Below, piece after piece: positions 62,034 through 64,000 of a stretch of 64,000 bases of DNA (position 1 is its first letter; each line of letters opens with the position of its first letter). The stretch is from Ornithinibacillus bavariensis (lineage in GTDB: Bacteria; Bacillota; Bacilli; Bacillales; Amphibacillaceae). The position numbers and the translations under genes are program-made. The notes beneath the pieces are model-generated. The model ran no database searches and was not told the DNA's origin. It saw only the letters and a program-made list of their open reading frames with translations. The stretch lies in NCBI RefSeq assembly GCF_050433565.1, contig NZ_JBNPWZ010000001.1:124001-188000 (forward strand), written 5' to 3'.

Positions 62034-62079
62034 GCCCTTTCAGATAAGTACTTTTTTATAAACTCATCTGTTTGGGCAG
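62034..62079 (+). other. Stem-loop between fbaA and tal
   Basis: TGCCCTTTCAGATAAGT can pair with ACTCATCTGTTTGGGCA, with two internal mismatch zones. No T run follows, so it is unclear whether it ends fbaA or shapes the tal leader. Confidence 0.45.
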
Positions 62080-62115
62080 TTCCTGTAATTATAGACAGAA
62101 ACGGGGAGGGTAAAA

Positions 62116-62760
62116 ATGAAATTTTTCATTGATACAGCTAACATTGATGAGATACGTTCTGCAAATCAATTAGGGGTCTTAGCAGGTGTAACAACTAATC
62201 CAAGCCTTGTAGCGAAAGAAGGTGTGTCCTTTCATGATCGCTTAAAGGAAATAACTGCAGAGGTTACAGAGGGCTCGGTCAGTGCAGAGGTAATCGCGGA
62301 GGATGCAGAGGGAATGATTGAGGAAGGAATGGAATTAGCAGCAATCGCTCCTAACATCACGATTAAAGTGCCAATGACCTTAGAGGGTTTGAAGGCTGTC
62401 AAAGCATTTAGTGATAAGAAGATTAAAACCAATGTCACACTTATTTTTAATGCGAATCAAGCATTATTAGCTGCACGCGCAGGAGCAACCTATGTATCTC
62501 CTTTTCTTGGCAGATTAGATGACATTGGTCATGATGGAATGCAATTAATCGCAACGATTGCCGAGATTTTTGATAAACACCATATTGCAACGGAAATCAT
62601 TGCAGCAAGTATTAGACATCCGCTACACGTGACGGATGCGGCTTTGAATGGTGCACATATTGCTACTGTACCTTATTCAGTTCTTAGTCAGTTAGTCAAG
62701 CATCCATTAACTGACCAGGGAATTGAGAAGTTTCTAGCGGATTGGAACAAACGAAATTAA
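62116..62760 (+). CDS. tal: Transaldolase (short, Fsa/TalC type)
   Basis: Moves a three-carbon dihydroxyacetone unit between sugars in the pentose phosphate pathway. The 214-residue short subfamily protein has the start MKFFIDTANIDEIRSANQLG, the Schiff-base Lys84 in NITIKVPMT, and SPFLGRLDDIGHDG. GGGGAGGG precedes the ATG. It lies after fbaA and before murA, as in B. subtilis (ywjH). A fructose-6-phosphate aldolase activity cannot be excluded. Confidence 0.94.
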   Translation: MKFFIDTANIDEIRSANQLGVLAGVTTNPSLVAKEGVSFHDRLKEITAEVTEGSVSAEVIAEDAEGMIEEGMELAAIAPNITIKVPMTLEGLKAVKAFSDKKIKTNVTLIFNANQALLAARAGATYVSPFLGRLDDIGHDGMQLIATIAEIFDKHHIATEIIAASIRHPLHVTDAALNGAHIATVPYSVLSQLVKHPLTDQGIEKFLADWNKRN

Positions 62761-62900
62761 TAATCATGGAATAAATAGAGAATGACCAAACTATGAATAG
62801 ATAACAACTAGTATTCCATCTAGACGTTTAAAACATGAAGAAAATATATTCATGAGCTATACTAGTGATAGTTAAGTTAGATAACATAATAAATATGTGT

Positions 62901-62941
62901 GAGTCTGCTTTATAATGGTTATCCCTTTATAAAACAGTCTC
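62901..62941 (+). other. Stem-loop in the murA leader
   Basis: GAGTCTGCTTTATAA against TTATAAAACAGTCTC, with two mismatches, encloses an 11-base loop about 10 bases before the murA ribosome region. It has no T run behind it. Confidence 0.45.
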
Positions 62942-62964
62942 AACCTCAAAAGCGGGGTTTTAAA

Positions 62965-64000
62965 ATGCAAAAGATGATAGTAGAGGGCGGTCATGTCTTA
63001 AACGGAAAAGTACGCATCAGTGGAGCAAAAAACAGCGCAGTAGCACTTCTCCCAGCTGCAATACTTGCGGACTCGGAGGTTACGATAGAAGGACTGCCAC
63101 AAATTTCAGATGTATATACACTAAGTGATTTATTAGAGGAAATAGGCGGGAATGTGTCTTGGGATGGACAGACCATACATATTAACCCGGAAAATATGAT
63201 TTCAATGCCACTTCCAAATGGAAAGGTCAAAAAGCTTCGTGCTTCCTATTATTTTATGGGAGCAATGCTTGGTAAATTTAAAAAGGCAGTTATTGGTCTT
63301 CCAGGTGGCTGTTTTCTAGGACCACGTCCAATTGACCAGCATATTAAAGGCTTTGAAGCACTTGGTGCGGAGGTAACCAATGAACAGGGTGCCATCTACC
63401 TGCGGGCAAATGAATTACGTGGTGCACGAATTTATCTTGACGTTGTAAGTGTTGGAGCCACCATCAATATTATGCTTGCTGCTGTAAAAGCAAAGGGTAA
63501 AACCATTATTGAAAACGCAGCTAAAGAGCCAGAAATTATTGATGTTGCTACCTTACTAACCAATATGGGTGCAAAGATAAAAGGTGTGGGGACAGATGTG
63601 ATACGAATTGAAGGAGTCCCTTCTTTGCACGGGTGCAGACATACGATCATTCCAGACCGTATCGAAGCAGGCACATATGCGATTGCTGCGGCTGCGGCTG
63701 GTAATGAAGTAATTATCGATAATGTGATTCCACAGCATTTAGAATCACTTCTTGCAAAACTGCGTGAGATGGGTATCACCGTAGAAGACTCAGACGATCA
63801 ACTATATATTGCTCGTGCAAAAAACCCACTAAAGAGTGTTGATATTAAAACGTTAGTATATCCTGGATTCCCAACAGATTTACAGCAGCCATTTACAAGC
63901 CTACTAACAAAAGCACATCATACCGGGGTTGTAACAGATACCATTTATTCTGCTCGGCTTAAGCATATTGATGAATTGCGAAGAATGAATGCTTTGATTA
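62965..64000 (+). CDS. murAB: UDP-N-acetylglucosamine 1-carboxyvinyltransferase (cut by window edge)
   Basis: MurA transfers enolpyruvate to UDP-GlcNAc, the first committed peptidoglycan step. About 345 residues are visible and the frame is open at the right edge. The start MQKMIVEGGHVLNGKVRISGAKNS has the catalytic Lys, and the fosfomycin-target Cys is present in GLPGGCFLGPRPIDQHIKGFEALG. EAGTYAIAAAAAG and DLQQPFTSLLTKA are further signatures. The position after tal and the GPRPIDQH variant match MurAB (MurZ), the second paralogue. AAGCGGGG lies before ATG 62965. Confidence 0.93.
   Translation, partial: MQKMIVEGGHVLNGKVRISGAKNSAVALLPAAILADSEVTIEGLPQISDVYTLSDLLEEIGGNVSWDGQTIHINPENMISMPLPNGKVKKLRASYYFMGAMLGKFKKAVIGLPGGCFLGPRPIDQHIKGFEALGAEVTNEQGAIYLRANELRGARIYLDVVSVGATINIMLAAVKAKGKTIIENAAKEPEIIDVATLLTNMGAKIKGVGTDVIRIEGVPSLHGCRHTIIPDRIEAGTYAIAAAAAGNEVIIDNVIPQHLESLLAKLREMGITVEDSDDQLYIARAKNPLKSVDIKTLVYPGFPTDLQQPFTSLLTKAHHTGVVTDTIYSARLKHIDELRRMNALI

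Noticed and set aside
1..64000. CRISPR, tRNA, rRNA, toxin-antitoxin, phage or defence genes
   Set aside because: No regular repeat-spacer pattern, no cloverleaf or rRNA stretches and no recognisable proteins of these kinds were seen on either strand.

Overview
The window is one stretch of chromosome from a low-G+C, endospore-forming member of the Bacillaceae. The gene order from hemQ-pta-lipL through argS-fadF-mmgAB to pyrG-spo0F-fbaA-tal-murA, as I recall it, resembles the ywf-ywh-ywj region of Bacillus subtilis. Spore genes (cwlJ-gerQ, spo0F, ku/ligD, an asnO-like gene) are present, and protein style suggests an Oceanobacillus/Virgibacillus-type genus; that genus call is inference. No rRNA, tRNA, CRISPR array, prophage or intact insertion sequence was seen.

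Region by region: (1) 1-2771 is the end of a histidine-utilisation operon (hutU partial, hutI, hutG). (2) 2772-12609 holds an HxlR regulator, an M29 aminopeptidase, a methyltransferase, a small membrane protein, recQ, a large cation/proton antiporter, a coiled-coil small protein, a GNAT enzyme and an AraC regulator. (3) 12801-21647 holds an asparagine synthetase, an AI-2E-type permease, DUF488 and DUF4003 proteins, a chromate transporter, an OsmC peroxiredoxin, the cystine transporter tcyP and a secreted unknown protein. (4) 21717-24481 is a divergent ligD/ku pair for two-protein NHEJ, followed by a fossil of IS3-type ends. (5) 24813-30862 holds an acyltransferase, a YjiH-type membrane protein, a 43-residue unlisted ORF, ywdI-ywdK, the spore germination pair cwlJ-gerQ behind a SigE-like promoter, and hemQ. 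(6) 31150-35547 is pta, lipL, ywfO, ywgA, ywhD. (7) 35558-40774 is a complete dltXABCD operon for teichoic-acid D-alanylation, with an ECF-sigma-like promoter and a palindromic chromosomal repeat both beside it and inside it (between dltB and dltC). (8) 41275-45619 is a class A penicillin-binding protein, ywiB and argS. (9) 45930-57607 is a fatty-acid/branched-chain acyl-CoA cluster: fadF, thiolase, hydroxyacyl-CoA dehydrogenase, two acyl-CoA dehydrogenases, meaB, a TetR regulator and the fused B12-dependent mutase icmF, preceded by a FadR-type operator. (10) 57902-64000 is rpoE, pyrG, spo0F, fbaA, tal and the start of murA(B).

The best regulatory reads are: a pyrG leader with a GGG-initiating promoter and a C/U-rich terminator arm, matching reiterative-transcription attenuation; a consensus SigH promoter before spo0F; an ECF promoter before the dlt operon; a FadR-like palindrome between the -35 and -10 of fadF; and a SigE promoter before cwlJ. 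I found no clearly new defence or biosynthetic system. The least explained material is a branched foldable segment in the pyrG leader, the repeat family at three sites, and a few small unknown proteins.
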